A DNA stretch of 64,000 nt from Tannerella serpentiformis (GCF_003033925.1 NZ_CP028365.1:2790001-2854000), one strand, 5' to 3'. Shown: positions 15,550-24,264, counted from the stretch's first letter. Made by a program: numbers and translations. The notes: generated by a model not told the origin, from the sequence alone.

Positions 15550-15920
15550 ATGAAAATCTACGATAAAAAGGATGCGCTAATCCTCGACGTCGAGCCGGAC
15601 GATAGCAGCTATGCCGAGGATCGGATCCATCAGACAAAGCTGCTGACGCTCTACTATTCCCTGCCTGAATATGTGGAGATCCCGGAAGGGGCCTACACCG
15701 ATTTCCGAGGTACGCGCTACCGGCTGGAAAGCGCGCAAAAATTCATCTGCCACGGCGACCGCAACTTCGAATACACCGTGACGATGGAAGGCCCAGAGGC
15801 TGCCCTGCGTAAGTACAAAGTGCGCGACACGACGATTCAAAACCTGCTGAAGTTTGCCTACACGGCCAAACCGCGGGCACACTTGGAGCTGATCGTGAAG
15901 GCACTCAGGGTCGCAGGGAT
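15550..15920 (+). pseudogene. N-terminal part of the tail hub/fibre gene, before a frameshift
   Basis: MKIYDKKDALILDVEPDDSS, then LTLYYSLPEYVEIPEGAYTDF and FEYTVTMEGPEAALRKYKVR: the usual first about 120 residues of the large Bacteroidales phage tail hub protein. After HLELIVKALR at about 15905 the frame goes off. The continuation RDSGWTVGGCIEATEKTLSY is in the -1/+2 register and opens into the next entry. One base lost or gained between 15900 and 15920 explains it; there is no homopolymer there. The frame itself runs on to 16125 with non-native sequence. Confidence 0.7.
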
Positions 15921-15932
15921 AGCGGCTGGACG

Positions 15933-18680
15933 GTGGGCGGCTGCATTGAGGCGACGGAAAAGACGCTTTCATACAGCCACACCTCCTGCGCCGATGCCCT
16001 GCAAATGCTGGCCGATGAGTTCAAAACGGAATGGGAGATCCGGGGTAAAGCCATCTACCTGCGCCGTGTGGAATACAACAAAGCCAACCCGCTGCGCTTG
16101 CGTTACGGGCGCGATTGCGGGCTGAAGCCGGGCGTGTCGCGTGACAATTTCGGGTCAAAGAAGCCCTGCGAGATCCTGCTTGTACAGGGCGGGCGGAAGA
16201 ATATCGACGCCTCGACCTATGGCAGTGTGGAACTGCTGCTTCCAAAGTCGCAAACGATCGCTTTCGATGGGACGAAGTTCGCCGATGAAGCGGGCTTCAA
16301 CGCCGCCACGGCGCGCAGCTACAAAACGGATGCGACAGGTACGGAGATCACCCGTGCCGACCGGCCGCTTCTGACCTTTGTCGAGGATAGCATCGACCTG
16401 TCGCAGATCTACCCCAAACGCGTGGGCACGGTCTCGTCCGTCGAGATGATTGCCGGTAAAGATGGCCATGTGAATTACGACATTATCGACAGTTCCATCC
16501 CTGAGGCCCTCGACTACAATAAGGCGCTGATCAAAGGCCAGACGATGAAAGTCATTTTCCAAAGCGGCAACCTGACGGGGGCCGGTGCGCCGGCCGGCGA
16601 GTATGGCCGGGTACCCGGTCAAACTTCGCAGGGGCCCGCAGGCCCCCCCGGCGGCACGGTCTACATCCCGAAGGTGGGTGACACCTATGCCGTATTCGGT
16701 TGCTCGCTGCCCGACGCTTATGTGTGCGACAATACCACACGGACGGGCGCCTCGTGGGAGATGTTCCGGGAGGCCGTGCGGGTGAAATATGAAAACGAAG
16801 TAGAGCGATACACCTTTTCCGCCGAGCTGGATGAGCTGTATGCCGACCGTCACTGGATAGAGATCGGCAGCCGCATCGTCAAAGGTGGATTCGTGTTGCT
16901 CGAGTCAGATAAGTACGCCCCCACGGACGGCCTGCTGATCCGTATCACTGGGGTACGCACGCCGGTGAACACCCCGCGCCGCCCCCAGTTCGAGCTCTCG
17001 AATGTGGCATCGCCGGGCAGCGTGTCGGGGCAGCTGGGTAAGATCGATCGCAACGAGGTAACAACGGAAGAGGGCTTCCGACAGCTGCGTCACGAGACGG
17101 CGCGCACCTATGAGCATGCCAAAGAGGCGCAGGATATGCTGGAAAAGGCGCTGGACAATTTTTCGGCTGGCGTCAATCCCATCTGGGTGCGCACGATGTC
17201 CGTATTGGTGGGCAACGAGTATCAGCAATTCATGTTCGTCGACAACCGGACGGAGACGCAGCGCGAAATCATCCCGCTGTTCGAGATGAATAATGAGACG
17301 AAGGTGTTCACGGCTCCGGCTGCCATCCTGAAGCATATGACGATGGGCATCAATAAGACCTCATCAGCACACAAAGCGACGGATTATAAGTATTGGGACG
17401 TGGCGGGCTACACCTCGCCCTTCCTCGGGGGCGAAAAATCGGCCTTTTACCTCGTGGCTAAATGTGCCAAAGGGGGCACGTCGGGCGAGTTCTTGTTGCA
17501 AGAGGTATACAAGTATGACCCGGGCGATGGCTTTTATTACTTCCTCGTGGGGCTGCTTTCGTCTGAATCGGGCGGGGAACGCAGCTTCGCCACGGCCTAC
17601 GGCTACACGGAAATCCTACCCGGGCAAATGCGCATCCGCAACATCATCAGCCCCGACGGCCGGACGTATTTCAACGTGGCCGAGGGGGTGATCGGCGGGA
17701 ATATTCGCATCGAATCGGGCTCCGTGGGATACAGCAACCTGACGGACAAACCGGATCTCTCGATCTATGAGACGCGTTCGGAGTTCAAGGTCTTTGCCGA
17801 TCAGATCCGCGGTGAGGTGGGGCGTATCAATGTCACGGCCGGGGGAACAAAGGATCAGCTCGCGGCGCTGCAAACGTGGTCGCAAAATCAGGTGAACAGC
17901 CTGCTGAATCGGCAAGCAACGTCCGAGGATAAGATCTACCGACTGCAAACGGCGGGCTTTATAACCACCGCACAAGGTAATGCGCTCTACGCCTCCGCGC
18001 AGCTGGCCAACGGGGACACGATCGCCTCGTACATCACCCAAAGCCCGACGGCGATTAATCTCATATCGCAAAACATCTCCCTCACTGGTCGCGCTGAGTT
18101 CAAGAGCCTGCAATCACAACTCAATACGCAGCGGGAAAAGATCGATAACAAGCCAGACAGCAGCAGTCTGGGTAGCCTCGCCTGGAGAAACAAAATCGGG
18201 AAGGCAATGATGGATGAAACGATCATTGATGGGGGGTATATCAAAACGAGTCTGATCGACACGAACAATTTGATCGTAAAGAAGGCTGCACAAATTGGTG
18301 ATTTTATAGTGAGGGGTGGTTCTCTCACGGTGGAACACTATGGGGATTATGAACGATCAAAAGGAGTAAGTATTAGTCCGAACGGCGGTGTCGATGTCAG
18401 AGATGGGAATTACGGATATACGAGAATCAGAGGCGGTGAGATCAGCGTAAAGCGGACGAATGGCGGGGGAACGGTATCCATGGGCGGCGACGGCTTTAGC
18501 TATGAGAAAGGGGACGCAGGGTTTTATGTCAAGATCTCCCCATTCCTCGGAGAGTGGCAGCCACGCCTCCGCCTCAATATGGGGCCACTACCCCATGTGA
18601 ACACGGTAAAGAAGGAAGGTGGAAACACCTTCAGGCAGCTAATGATCGAAGAAAACAAGTGGATCGTTTGCTGGGAATGA
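15933..18680 (+). CDS. large tail hub / fibre protein, main part
   Basis: This 915-residue body of a tail tip protein has a baseplate hub-like first part (CADALQMLADEFKTEWEIRG, GLKPGVSRDNFGSKKPCEIL, YPKRVGTVSSVEMI). A middle is followed by a coiled region (AKEAQDMLEKALDNF, near residue 395) and a fibre-like C-terminus with heptads and glycine turns. It probably contacts the cell surface. It begins in the middle of a domain because of the frameshift described for 15550-15920. At 16577-16649 a head-to-head pair of GC-rich elements lies in frame, after IFQSGNLTG and before GGTVYIPKVGDTYAVF, where a native loop seems to be missing. The last 230 residues are more AT-rich. Confidence 0.7.
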   Translation: MGGCIEATEKTLSYSHTSCADALQMLADEFKTEWEIRGKAIYLRRVEYNKANPLRLRYGRDCGLKPGVSRDNFGSKKPCEILLVQGGRKNIDASTYGSVELLLPKSQTIAFDGTKFADEAGFNAATARSYKTDATGTEITRADRPLLTFVEDSIDLSQIYPKRVGTVSSVEMIAGKDGHVNYDIIDSSIPEALDYNKALIKGQTMKVIFQSGNLTGAGAPAGEYGRVPGQTSQGPAGPPGGTVYIPKVGDTYAVFGCSLPDAYVCDNTTRTGASWEMFREAVRVKYENEVERYTFSAELDELYADRHWIEIGSRIVKGGFVLLESDKYAPTDGLLIRITGVRTPVNTPRRPQFELSNVASPGSVSGQLGKIDRNEVTTEEGFRQLRHETARTYEHAKEAQDMLEKALDNFSAGVNPIWVRTMSVLVGNEYQQFMFVDNRTETQREIIPLFEMNNETKVFTAPAAILKHMTMGINKTSSAHKATDYKYWDVAGYTSPFLGGEKSAFYLVAKCAKGGTSGEFLLQEVYKYDPGDGFYYFLVGLLSSESGGERSFATAYGYTEILPGQMRIRNIISPDGRTYFNVAEGVIGGNIRIESGSVGYSNLTDKPDLSIYETRSEFKVFADQIRGEVGRINVTAGGTKDQLAALQTWSQNQVNSLLNRQATSEDKIYRLQTAGFITTAQGNALYASAQLANGDTIASYITQSPTAINLISQNISLTGRAEFKSLQSQLNTQREKIDNKPDSSSLGSLAWRNKIGKAMMDETIIDGGYIKTSLIDTNNLIVKKAAQIGDFIVRGGSLTVEHYGDYERSKGVSISPNGGVDVRDGNYGYTRIRGGEISVKRTNGGGTVSMGGDGFSYEKGDAGFYVKISPFLGEWQPRLRLNMGPLPHVNTVKKEGGNTFRQLMIEENKWIVCWE
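16577..16649. repeat. head-to-head dimer of the GC-rich element
   Basis: A forward copy (GGCCGGTGCGCCGGCC head, GGCGAGTATGGCCGGGTAC) and a reverse copy share the GGGTACCC joint, giving a 73-bp near-palindrome with a hairpin at each end. It is in frame within the tail hub gene. Confidence 0.9.
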
Positions 18681-18709
18681 CACAAACGAACAATCAAACA
18701 ATAGACAAT

Positions 18710-18988
18710 ATGAAAAGAATCGATTTCAGCAGAATCAAATTGGAAGTAGAGCCCGGGCGCTTCGAGGTGCTCGACCAGCGGCGGGCGTTCGGCAATGCCA
18801 TCTACGCGGAGTCGTTTACCCTCGATGTCGATGCGCTGGCACGTAAGGTGTACTTTGCCCCCGCGGGCAAGGAAGAAACGTTTTCAGACGATGAATTTGC
18901 ACTGCTTATTCAGCGCCTCACCGGGAAATTCATTTACTCGATTATTCGAGATGTCAAAAACGCGGCGATCGACGTAAAAGAGGGATGA
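18710..18988 (+). CDS. small tail-region protein, unknown
   Basis: A 92-residue protein (MKRIDFSRIKLEVEPGRFEV..., LDVDALARKVYFAPAGKEETF, FALLIQRLTGKFIYSIIRDV). ATG 18710 is chosen because the sequence becomes protein-like there; the frame is open further back inside the fibre gene. The stop overlaps the next start (18985). It may be a fibre or baseplate accessory protein by position only. Confidence 0.55.
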   Translation: MKRIDFSRIKLEVEPGRFEVLDQRRAFGNAIYAESFTLDVDALARKVYFAPAGKEETFSDDEFALLIQRLTGKFIYSIIRDVKNAAIDVKEG

Positions 18989-19293
18989 CGGCTATGGAAC
19001 TGCAACGAATTATCAGACAGGGCGTGACAAAGATCGACGAGGCTGGCACGCTGTCGATCCGGTACAACATCACGGAAGAAGGCGGACGAACGATAGAATT
19101 GAATGACTCGATCGAACGTGAGGTTCGGAACCTCGGCAGTGTTTCGGCCTTTCCGGACGGGTGGATCAGCTTTTACATCGATAAAGGGAGCAATCTGTCC
19201 GACGCGGAAAAGAAGGCTGTGTTTGCCGCTATCGTGGACGAGGTGGCCAGTGCGTTCCGACCCGCGAGTGGTACGTCTGAAAAGAAGGCGTAA
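18985..19293 (+). CDS. small tail-region protein, unknown
   Basis: A 102-residue acidic protein with alternating beta-type segments (TLSIRYNITEEGGRTIEL, GWISFYIDKGSNLSDAEKKA) and a helical end. Overlaps the previous gene by 4 bp, so it is probably coupled to it. No family recognised. Confidence 0.5.
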   Translation: MTAMELQRIIRQGVTKIDEAGTLSIRYNITEEGGRTIELNDSIEREVRNLGSVSAFPDGWISFYIDKGSNLSDAEKKAVFAAIVDEVASAFRPASGTSEKKA

Positions 19294-19296
19294 GGC

Positions 19297-19626
19297 ATGA
19301 AAGTGATCTACAACGGCCTCGTGCCTTTCCGTGGCTTTACGGCCATCAATCTGCTGGGCGTCGTATTCGCTCGGCGGGAGTATCGGCCGCTATCCGAAGC
19401 CATCCTACGGCATGAGGCCATCCACACGGCGCAGATGCGCGAAACGGGTTACCTCGGATTCTACCTCATCTATATGCTGGAATGGCTATGGGGAATGCTG
19501 CGTCTCCGCGATGCTCACACGGCTTACCGGGCTATCCGATTCGAGCGTGAAGCATACCGCAATATGGCCGATCCGAACTACCTCACTCAGCGCCGCCCCT
19601 ATGCGTGGACGCGGCCGGAAGTATAG
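19297..19626 (+). CDS. HEXXH-motif small membrane-associated phage protein
   Basis: This 109-residue protein contains RHEAIHTAQM near residue 46, a HEXXH zinc-binding motif. A hydrophobic helix LGFYLIYMLEWLWGML follows, then FEREAY near residue 85, where Glu could be a third ligand. The arrangement resembles a minimal zinc-peptidase fold. Similar HEAIH proteins occur beside tail genes in Bacteroidales prophages; substrate and role are unknown. Starts 3 bp after the previous stop. Confidence 0.55.
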   Translation: MKVIYNGLVPFRGFTAINLLGVVFARREYRPLSEAILRHEAIHTAQMRETGYLGFYLIYMLEWLWGMLRLRDAHTAYRAIRFEREAYRNMADPNYLTQRRPYAWTRPEV

Positions 19627-19655
19627 ACAATGAACCATTAACGATTATACGAAGT

Positions 19656-20000
19656 ATGGACAGACAGTATTTGCAAAAGCAATCGGATGCAAAGTTTCGC
19701 ATCGACATTACGGACCGAATGGGTAACCCCGTCGATCCAACGAAGTGCGACCTGCAATTTGAGTTTTACACGTCGCGGTCGCGGCGTATCGTCGTCGGGC
19801 GAAAGCTCGGCGAAGCGTTCCCCCCGGGATTGAAGGTGGATAATGGGCAGGTGGTCGTAGGCCTCGACAACCCCCGATTCACCGAGGGCCCCCTCTTTGC
19901 ACGTTTTCGGACGCGCATCTATGATGCCACCTTTCCGGATGGATTCTATGACATCGCCTCGGGCGAAGTGAACACAGGTATTGAAGTAGTAGACAATTAA
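19656..20000 (+). CDS. tail-region beta-sandwich-like protein
   Basis: A 114-residue protein (start ATG 19656 after an untranslated A/T leader; the frame is open 17 codons earlier). The content is beta-type: AKFRIDITDRMGNPVDPTKC, LQFEFYTSRSRRIVVG, FARFRTRIYDATFPDGFYD. It sits immediately before the repeat-containing fibre, so a fibre attachment or baseplate role is plausible. No family recognised. Confidence 0.5.
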   Translation: MDRQYLQKQSDAKFRIDITDRMGNPVDPTKCDLQFEFYTSRSRRIVVGRKLGEAFPPGLKVDNGQVVVGLDNPRFTEGPLFARFRTRIYDATFPDGFYDIASGEVNTGIEVVDN

Positions 20001-20012
20001 ACAACGTAAGAC

Positions 20013-20876
20013 ATGGAAGGAAAAGAGTTTAACGTAACAGTAGCGCTCGACCAGCGGCTCGGGCAGGATGGCAAATCGGCCTATGAGCTTTGGAAAGAGC
20101 AGGGCAACGAAGGCAGCGTGGCCGACTTTCTGGCTAAGCTGAAAGGCGAACCGGGAAAGGCTGGCAAAAGTGCCTACGAGCTTTGGGTAGAGCAGGGCAA
20201 CACGGGCAGCGTGGCAGACTATCTGGCTAAGCAGAAAGGCGAACAAGGCGACGCCGGTAAATCGACGTACGACCTTTGGAAAGAGGCTGGCAACGAGGGC
20301 AGCATGTCCGACTTCCTGGCTAAGCAGAAAGGCGAACAAGGCGACGCCGGTAAATCGACGTACGACCTTTGGAAAGAGGCAGGCAACGAGGGCAGCATGT
20401 CCGACTTCCTGGCTAAGCAGAAAGGCGAACAGGGCGACGCCGGTAAATCGACGTACGACCTTTGGAAAGAAGCAGGCAACGAGGGCAGTATGTCCGACTT
20501 CCTGGCGAAGCAGAAAGGTGAAAAGGGTGACGCCGGTAAATCGACGTACGACCTTTGGAAAGAGGCAGGCAACGAGGGCAGCATGTCCGACTTCCTTGCT
20601 GCCCAGAAAGGTGAAAAGGGTGACACCGGCAAGGTGACCACACGAACGATCACACTCGAGTCCACGGGTTGGGATCCCGCCGGTATGGGTCGTATCTCAG
20701 TGGCCGTAGACGGCGTGACAGCTGAGAGCACGATCATCGTGAGCCCTGCACCAGATTCGGTTACGACGTATGGGAAATGCGGCGTATATGCTGCCGCGCA
20801 GGAAGAAGGCCGCTTGACGTTTGCGTGCGCCATGCAGCCACAAGAATCGCTCACCGTTAACATCGTCATCTTATGA
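20013..20876 (+). CDS. repeat-containing tail fibre protein
   Basis: This 287-residue protein has about six repeats of 31 residues (residues 12-205), each with a short collagen-like Gly-X-Y start (KGEQGDAGK) and the module YDLWKEAGNEGSMSDFLAKQ. This module is common in Bacteroidota phage fibres. Residues 210-287 (TRTITLESTGWDPAGMGRIS to SLTVNIVIL) form a separate beta-rich tip, the likely receptor-binding end. The central units are almost identical at the DNA level every 93 bp (20250, 20343, 20436, 20529), which invites length change by recombination. Overlaps the next gene by 4 bp. Confidence 0.75.
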   Translation: MEGKEFNVTVALDQRLGQDGKSAYELWKEQGNEGSVADFLAKLKGEPGKAGKSAYELWVEQGNTGSVADYLAKQKGEQGDAGKSTYDLWKEAGNEGSMSDFLAKQKGEQGDAGKSTYDLWKEAGNEGSMSDFLAKQKGEQGDAGKSTYDLWKEAGNEGSMSDFLAKQKGEKGDAGKSTYDLWKEAGNEGSMSDFLAAQKGEKGDTGKVTTRTITLESTGWDPAGMGRISVAVDGVTAESTIIVSPAPDSVTTYGKCGVYAAAQEEGRLTFACAMQPQESLTVNIVIL

Positions 20877-21223
20877 TACTGAACACATCCATTACAGGGG
20901 TGCCTGCCTTTACGGGTATCGTGCACAAGTACAAGGTGACGAATAAGAGTCTGGCCGGCCCGGCAGAGGTCGCCGCTGGAATGCCGGGGCGTGACATTGT
21001 TCCAACAGTGAATGGGGTATCTATGCCGCTTTCGGCTACGATTACGCCGGGCGGTGAGGGCGTCATCTGTTCCCCCGTCGCTAAGTTTGAGCTGAATACT
21101 CCGATCGGAGGGGGTGAGCTGAATGCTCCTAACAATCGGATTCATTTGGGTGAGGCGGTTACGCTTTCTCGCACCTCCGAGGGGTATTTGCTGATTGAAC
21201 GGGAGGTCGTGGCTGAGATTTAG
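20873..21223 (+). CDS. fibre-associated small protein
   Basis: This 116-residue protein is translationally coupled to the fibre gene (start 20873 inside its end). Gly/Thr-rich, beta-type sequence (TSITGVPAFTGIVHKYKVTN, LSATITPGGEGVICSP). It could be a fibre tip or fibre chaperone. No family recognised. Confidence 0.5.
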   Translation: MILNTSITGVPAFTGIVHKYKVTNKSLAGPAEVAAGMPGRDIVPTVNGVSMPLSATITPGGEGVICSPVAKFELNTPIGGGELNAPNNRIHLGEAVTLSRTSEGYLLIEREVVAEI

Positions 21224-21258
21224 CCGCTTCCCTTGGGGCGCCCTGCCTTAACCACATT

Positions 21259-21283
21259 ACAGGATGGGGCGCCCTGTCTTTTC
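21259..21283 (+). terminator. possible terminator after the fibre genes
   Basis: ACAGG and CCTGT pair around GGGGCGC, followed by CTTTTC. GGGGCGCCCTG also occurs 30 bp upstream as a direct repeat. Weak stem. Confidence 0.3.
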
Positions 21284-21306
21284 GACACAAACAACGACTA
21301 ACAACA

Positions 21307-21792
21307 ATGAAAGTACTCTTTGAAGGAACCGGTGCCATGTTTCCCGTGGCCACCGCGTGTTTCCTATTCGTTTTAATCGCCATCATCGTAGACCTCATCA
21401 GCGGCATACGGAAGGCCAAAGAGAGCAAGCAAGAGATCCGCTCGAAACCACTCAGCCGGACGGTCACGAAGTTCGTCATCTATGAGGGCGCCGTGGTCAT
21501 TGCGACCATGATCGACTACATGCTGCATTTCTCGCATCTGTTTGTATTGATGAAGCTGCACCCCATCGTAGGGTTGCCCGTCATTACCTGTCTGATGAGT
21601 GTCTTTCTCTGCATCATCGAGATTCTCAGCGTACGCGAAAAGGCCGACGAAAAGACTCGCCGCCGCTCTGAGGCTATCGTGCAAGCCGTGATTGAAGCCC
21701 TTGGAACGGATAACCTCGCCGAGATTCTACGGAAGAAGGCAGATGACACCTTGCACGGCCATCAACCGCCCCCTCAACAACCCAACAAATAA
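21307..21792 (+). CDS. phage holin family protein
   Basis: This 161-residue protein has a first membrane helix (MFPVATACFLFVLIAIIVDLI), then a positively charged loop (GIRKAKESKQEIRSKPLS). Two or three further hydrophobic segments lie at residues 58-110 and a charged C-terminal tail ends PPPQQPNK. The helix-DLISGIRKA-KxxxxxxSxxLxRT pattern is that of the toxin-secretion/phage-lysis holin family. It would open the inner membrane for the lysin encoded next. Confidence 0.8.
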   Translation: MKVLFEGTGAMFPVATACFLFVLIAIIVDLISGIRKAKESKQEIRSKPLSRTVTKFVIYEGAVVIATMIDYMLHFSHLFVLMKLHPIVGLPVITCLMSVFLCIIEILSVREKADEKTRRRSEAIVQAVIEALGTDNLAEILRKKADDTLHGHQPPPQQPNK

Positions 21793-21806
21793 ACGATTCA
21801 ACAACA

Positions 21807-22781
21807 ATGAACACTCCAACCAAAACCACCATACCGCCGGAGTTTACCCCGGCCTACGTCCCCTACAGCTACAAGGGCCAACCCGTCAAGGGCGCCTTTG
21901 GAGCCAATACCCGGCCGTCCTTTGTCAAGGCCAGCGACCGCGCCTATTTCGAGGCTGACAATACGCTCAGCAACGCGATGCGCCAGCTGATGATTGCGAT
22001 GGACGTGCTGGATACCGGCGCAGGCATGAGACCCGTAGGCGACTTCAATTACTGCAATATCAAAGCACGTCGCGGGCAAAGCGGCCGCTTGGGAGATGAC
22101 AAAGTAGAGGGCAGCCTCGATCCGTATGCCAACTATGCCAATCACATAGACTTTGCCCGGGCCAAATTGCAGCTCATTCAGCACCCCCGTTGGGGCGTGA
22201 ACCTCAAGACGGACACCCCCTCGGAGGTGATTGACAAAATCGAAGGCACGCCCATTGTTTGGGGCACCCTTTTCAGCCCCGCCGCGCAGCGTGCACTTGA
22301 GAGGGGCGAAGGCATCGATGACTTGAAGCTCGACTATGAGAAGGCCATCGTGAAGCGTTACCGCGCCCTCGGGATCACCGACATCCAGAGCGCCCGCAAG
22401 AAGTATTACTGCGAAAAGATGACCGCCATCGGCCGGCAGGTGGCCCTTTACATGGCCGGCGGCGATCCAAACGTGACCTACACGCCCGACTTCGAGCGCA
22501 AAGCAACACCCATCGAACCGCCGGTGGTGCCTCCCATTCGGCCAGCCGCTCCGGGCGCCCCGGCCGTACCGCCCCAGCCTACGTTGGTGCAAGGCCCCAC
22601 GCCGATCACCCCCGCAGCCTTCGACGCTCTCGCTTTCACGCGAAAGACCAGGGCGCGGCTGATGGATGGGCGGGAGGTCTACGTAACTGCCGTCGACTTC
22701 GAGCGCCGACAAGTGAAGTTTTACAACGAGAAAGACGCCCCCTACTGGGTGAATCTGGACAAGGTGGCGGCGATCATTTGA
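21807..22781 (+). CDS. candidate endolysin (glucosaminidase-like)
   Basis: A 324-residue protein directly after the holin. Residues 45-150 contain LSNAMRQLMIAMDVL, then GDFNYCNIKARRG, then YANYANHIDFARAKLQLIQHP. The order helix, N-Y-x-x-I-K-A, aromatic-rich helix resembles N-acetylglucosaminidase lysins, but a catalytic Glu is not obvious. A Pro-rich linker (residues 232-265) leads to a C-terminal SH3-like domain (ARLMDGREVYVTAVDFERRQ). Lysin function rests on position plus this weak similarity. Confidence 0.45.
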   Translation: MNTPTKTTIPPEFTPAYVPYSYKGQPVKGAFGANTRPSFVKASDRAYFEADNTLSNAMRQLMIAMDVLDTGAGMRPVGDFNYCNIKARRGQSGRLGDDKVEGSLDPYANYANHIDFARAKLQLIQHPRWGVNLKTDTPSEVIDKIEGTPIVWGTLFSPAAQRALERGEGIDDLKLDYEKAIVKRYRALGITDIQSARKKYYCEKMTAIGRQVALYMAGGDPNVTYTPDFERKATPIEPPVVPPIRPAAPGAPAVPPQPTLVQGPTPITPAAFDALAFTRKTRARLMDGREVYVTAVDFERRQVKFYNEKDAPYWVNLDKVAAII

Positions 22782-22795
22782 AGGGGGGCGGACAG

Positions 22796-23581
22796 ATGAA
22801 AAAGAGGCAAGACGATTACGAGGCTTTCGTGGCCAAATTTGAGCGCAAACGCACCTCCGACGATTGCTACACGCCACCCGAGGTGTACGACATCGTGCGC
22901 GGCTGGCTCAGCGAACAGGTCGACCTCGCCGACGCCCAGATCGTACGCCCCTTTTGGCCGGATATGGATTACCGCGAAGTGGAATATCCCGATGGGTGCG
23001 TCGTGGTGGACAACCCGCCGTTTTCGATTTTCGCCGAGATCGTACGGTGGTACTTAGAGCGCGGCGTACGCTTCTTCCTGTTCGCTCAGCATAAGACGAT
23101 TTTGGGTCTCGATGCGCCCTACACGCGTCTCGTTTGCGGCGCGGATGTGATTTATGAGAACGGCGCCGCGGTGCGCACCTCTTTTGCCAGCAACTTATTC
23201 GGTGACGTGCTGGCTATGTCCGTGCCCGATCTTTATGAGCGCCTCACCGCGGCTGCGCGCAGCAAGGATCCTTTGCCGTGCTATAGCTACCCCTCGCATG
23301 TACTGACATTCTCCGATCTGGCCCGCTGCGCCAGCCACGGCGTAGCGCTCTCAATCCCTCGCGGCGAGGCCACGTTTGTCCGCCGTTTGGACAGCCAGCA
23401 AGCGGTGAAAAAAGCTATCTACGGCGGTGGCTTTTTGCTGTCTGATAGGCAGGCCGCCCGCATGGAAGCCGCTCTCCTCGAGGCCGACCGCCTTAAAGCC
23501 GAAAAGGCTGCCAGCGTGACGTGGGCGATCTCCGACCGCGAGCGCGAAATCATCGCCCAGCTGAGCGCCGGGCAGGCTTAG
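22796..23581 (+). CDS. phage DNA adenine methyltransferase-like protein
   Basis: This protein has VVVDNPPFSIFAEIVRWYLE near residues 66-85, a DNPPF form of the D/NPPY/F motif IV of N6-adenine or N4-cytosine methyltransferases. An N-terminal SDDCYTPPEVYDIVRGWL precedes it. A Gly-rich SAM-binding motif is not clear, so the order may be permuted or the enzyme inactive. The start ATG 22796 has GGGGGG upstream. Likely role: modify phage DNA against restriction. Confidence 0.55.
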   Translation: MKKRQDDYEAFVAKFERKRTSDDCYTPPEVYDIVRGWLSEQVDLADAQIVRPFWPDMDYREVEYPDGCVVVDNPPFSIFAEIVRWYLERGVRFFLFAQHKTILGLDAPYTRLVCGADVIYENGAAVRTSFASNLFGDVLAMSVPDLYERLTAAARSKDPLPCYSYPSHVLTFSDLARCASHGVALSIPRGEATFVRRLDSQQAVKKAIYGGGFLLSDRQAARMEAALLEADRLKAEKAASVTWAISDREREIIAQLSAGQA

Positions 23582-23613
23582 TTTTTCACTTTTCGTTTTT
23601 CATTTCTTCCCCC

Positions 23614-24033
23614 ATGTTTCTGACAGTCGACGAACTTTATACCCACCTGCATGACGAGACGGTGGCCGTCATTAGCCGCGACACGGAGGCCATACCCGTG
23701 GCCGCCATCGACGCCGCCATTGCCGAGGCCAAAAGCTACTTGCATGACTTCGATACGGCTGCCATTTTCTCAGCCGAAGGTGAGGCGCGCAATGCCTTGC
23801 TGCTGCTATTTGTCAAAGACATTGCCGTGTGGCACTTTGTGAACCTCGGAAATGCCTGTATCGATATGGAACTGCGCGAAAAGCGCTACGACAGCGCCAT
23901 CGCGTGGCTACGGCTTGTGCAAAAGGGCGATCTCTCGCCAGACCTACCCCCGCGCACCGCTGAGCCCGGTAATGAGTCGCCGATCGGAAAGATCCACTTT
24001 GGCAGCAACCCCAAACGCGGCCAGCATTTTTAA
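23614..24033 (+). CDS. Mu gp36-like (DUF1320-type) protein
   Basis: This 139-residue helical protein (MFLTVDELYTHLHDETVAVI, AIDAAIAEAKSYLHDF, NALLLLFVKDIAVWHFVNL, then LREKRYDSAIAWLRLVQKGD) matches the gp36 family of Mu-type phages, thought to act at the head-tail connection. Start ATG 23614 follows TTTCGTTTTTCATTT, part of the AT-rich element. The C-terminus IHFGSNPKRGQHF is typical. Confidence 0.65.
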   Translation: MFLTVDELYTHLHDETVAVISRDTEAIPVAAIDAAIAEAKSYLHDFDTAAIFSAEGEARNALLLLFVKDIAVWHFVNLGNACIDMELREKRYDSAIAWLRLVQKGDLSPDLPPRTAEPGNESPIGKIHFGSNPKRGQHF

Positions 24034-24173
24034 GCTGTTTAGGCCTTGCGGCCTGTTTAGTTGTTGGGGGCTTCGCCCCGTTTATTCGTTGAATTGTTCA
24101 ACAACTAAACAACTAAACAGGGCGAAGCCCTAAACAATTCAACACTGATTAAACACCGATTAAACGCCATTTA
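24034..24173. repeat. intergenic palindromic repeats
   Basis: No gene. TTTAGTTGTT pairs with AACAACTAAA, GGGGCTTCGCCCC forms a hairpin, and CAGGGCGAAGCCCT is its relative on the far side. The whole 24035-24145 stretch folds as nested inverted repeats before the portal gene. Confidence 0.55.
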
Positions 24174-24264
24174 ATGAGCAATAAAACGAAGCATAAACAG
24201 GCCGCCGCTGGCCCCATCTCTACGCAGATCATCGTGCAGCCCGCGACAGCGCACTGTCCACGAT

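Noticed and set aside
20219-21145. Minus-strand frame opposite the tail fibre
   Set aside because: Mirror of the 93-bp fibre repeats; the + strand has fibre motifs and coupled neighbours.
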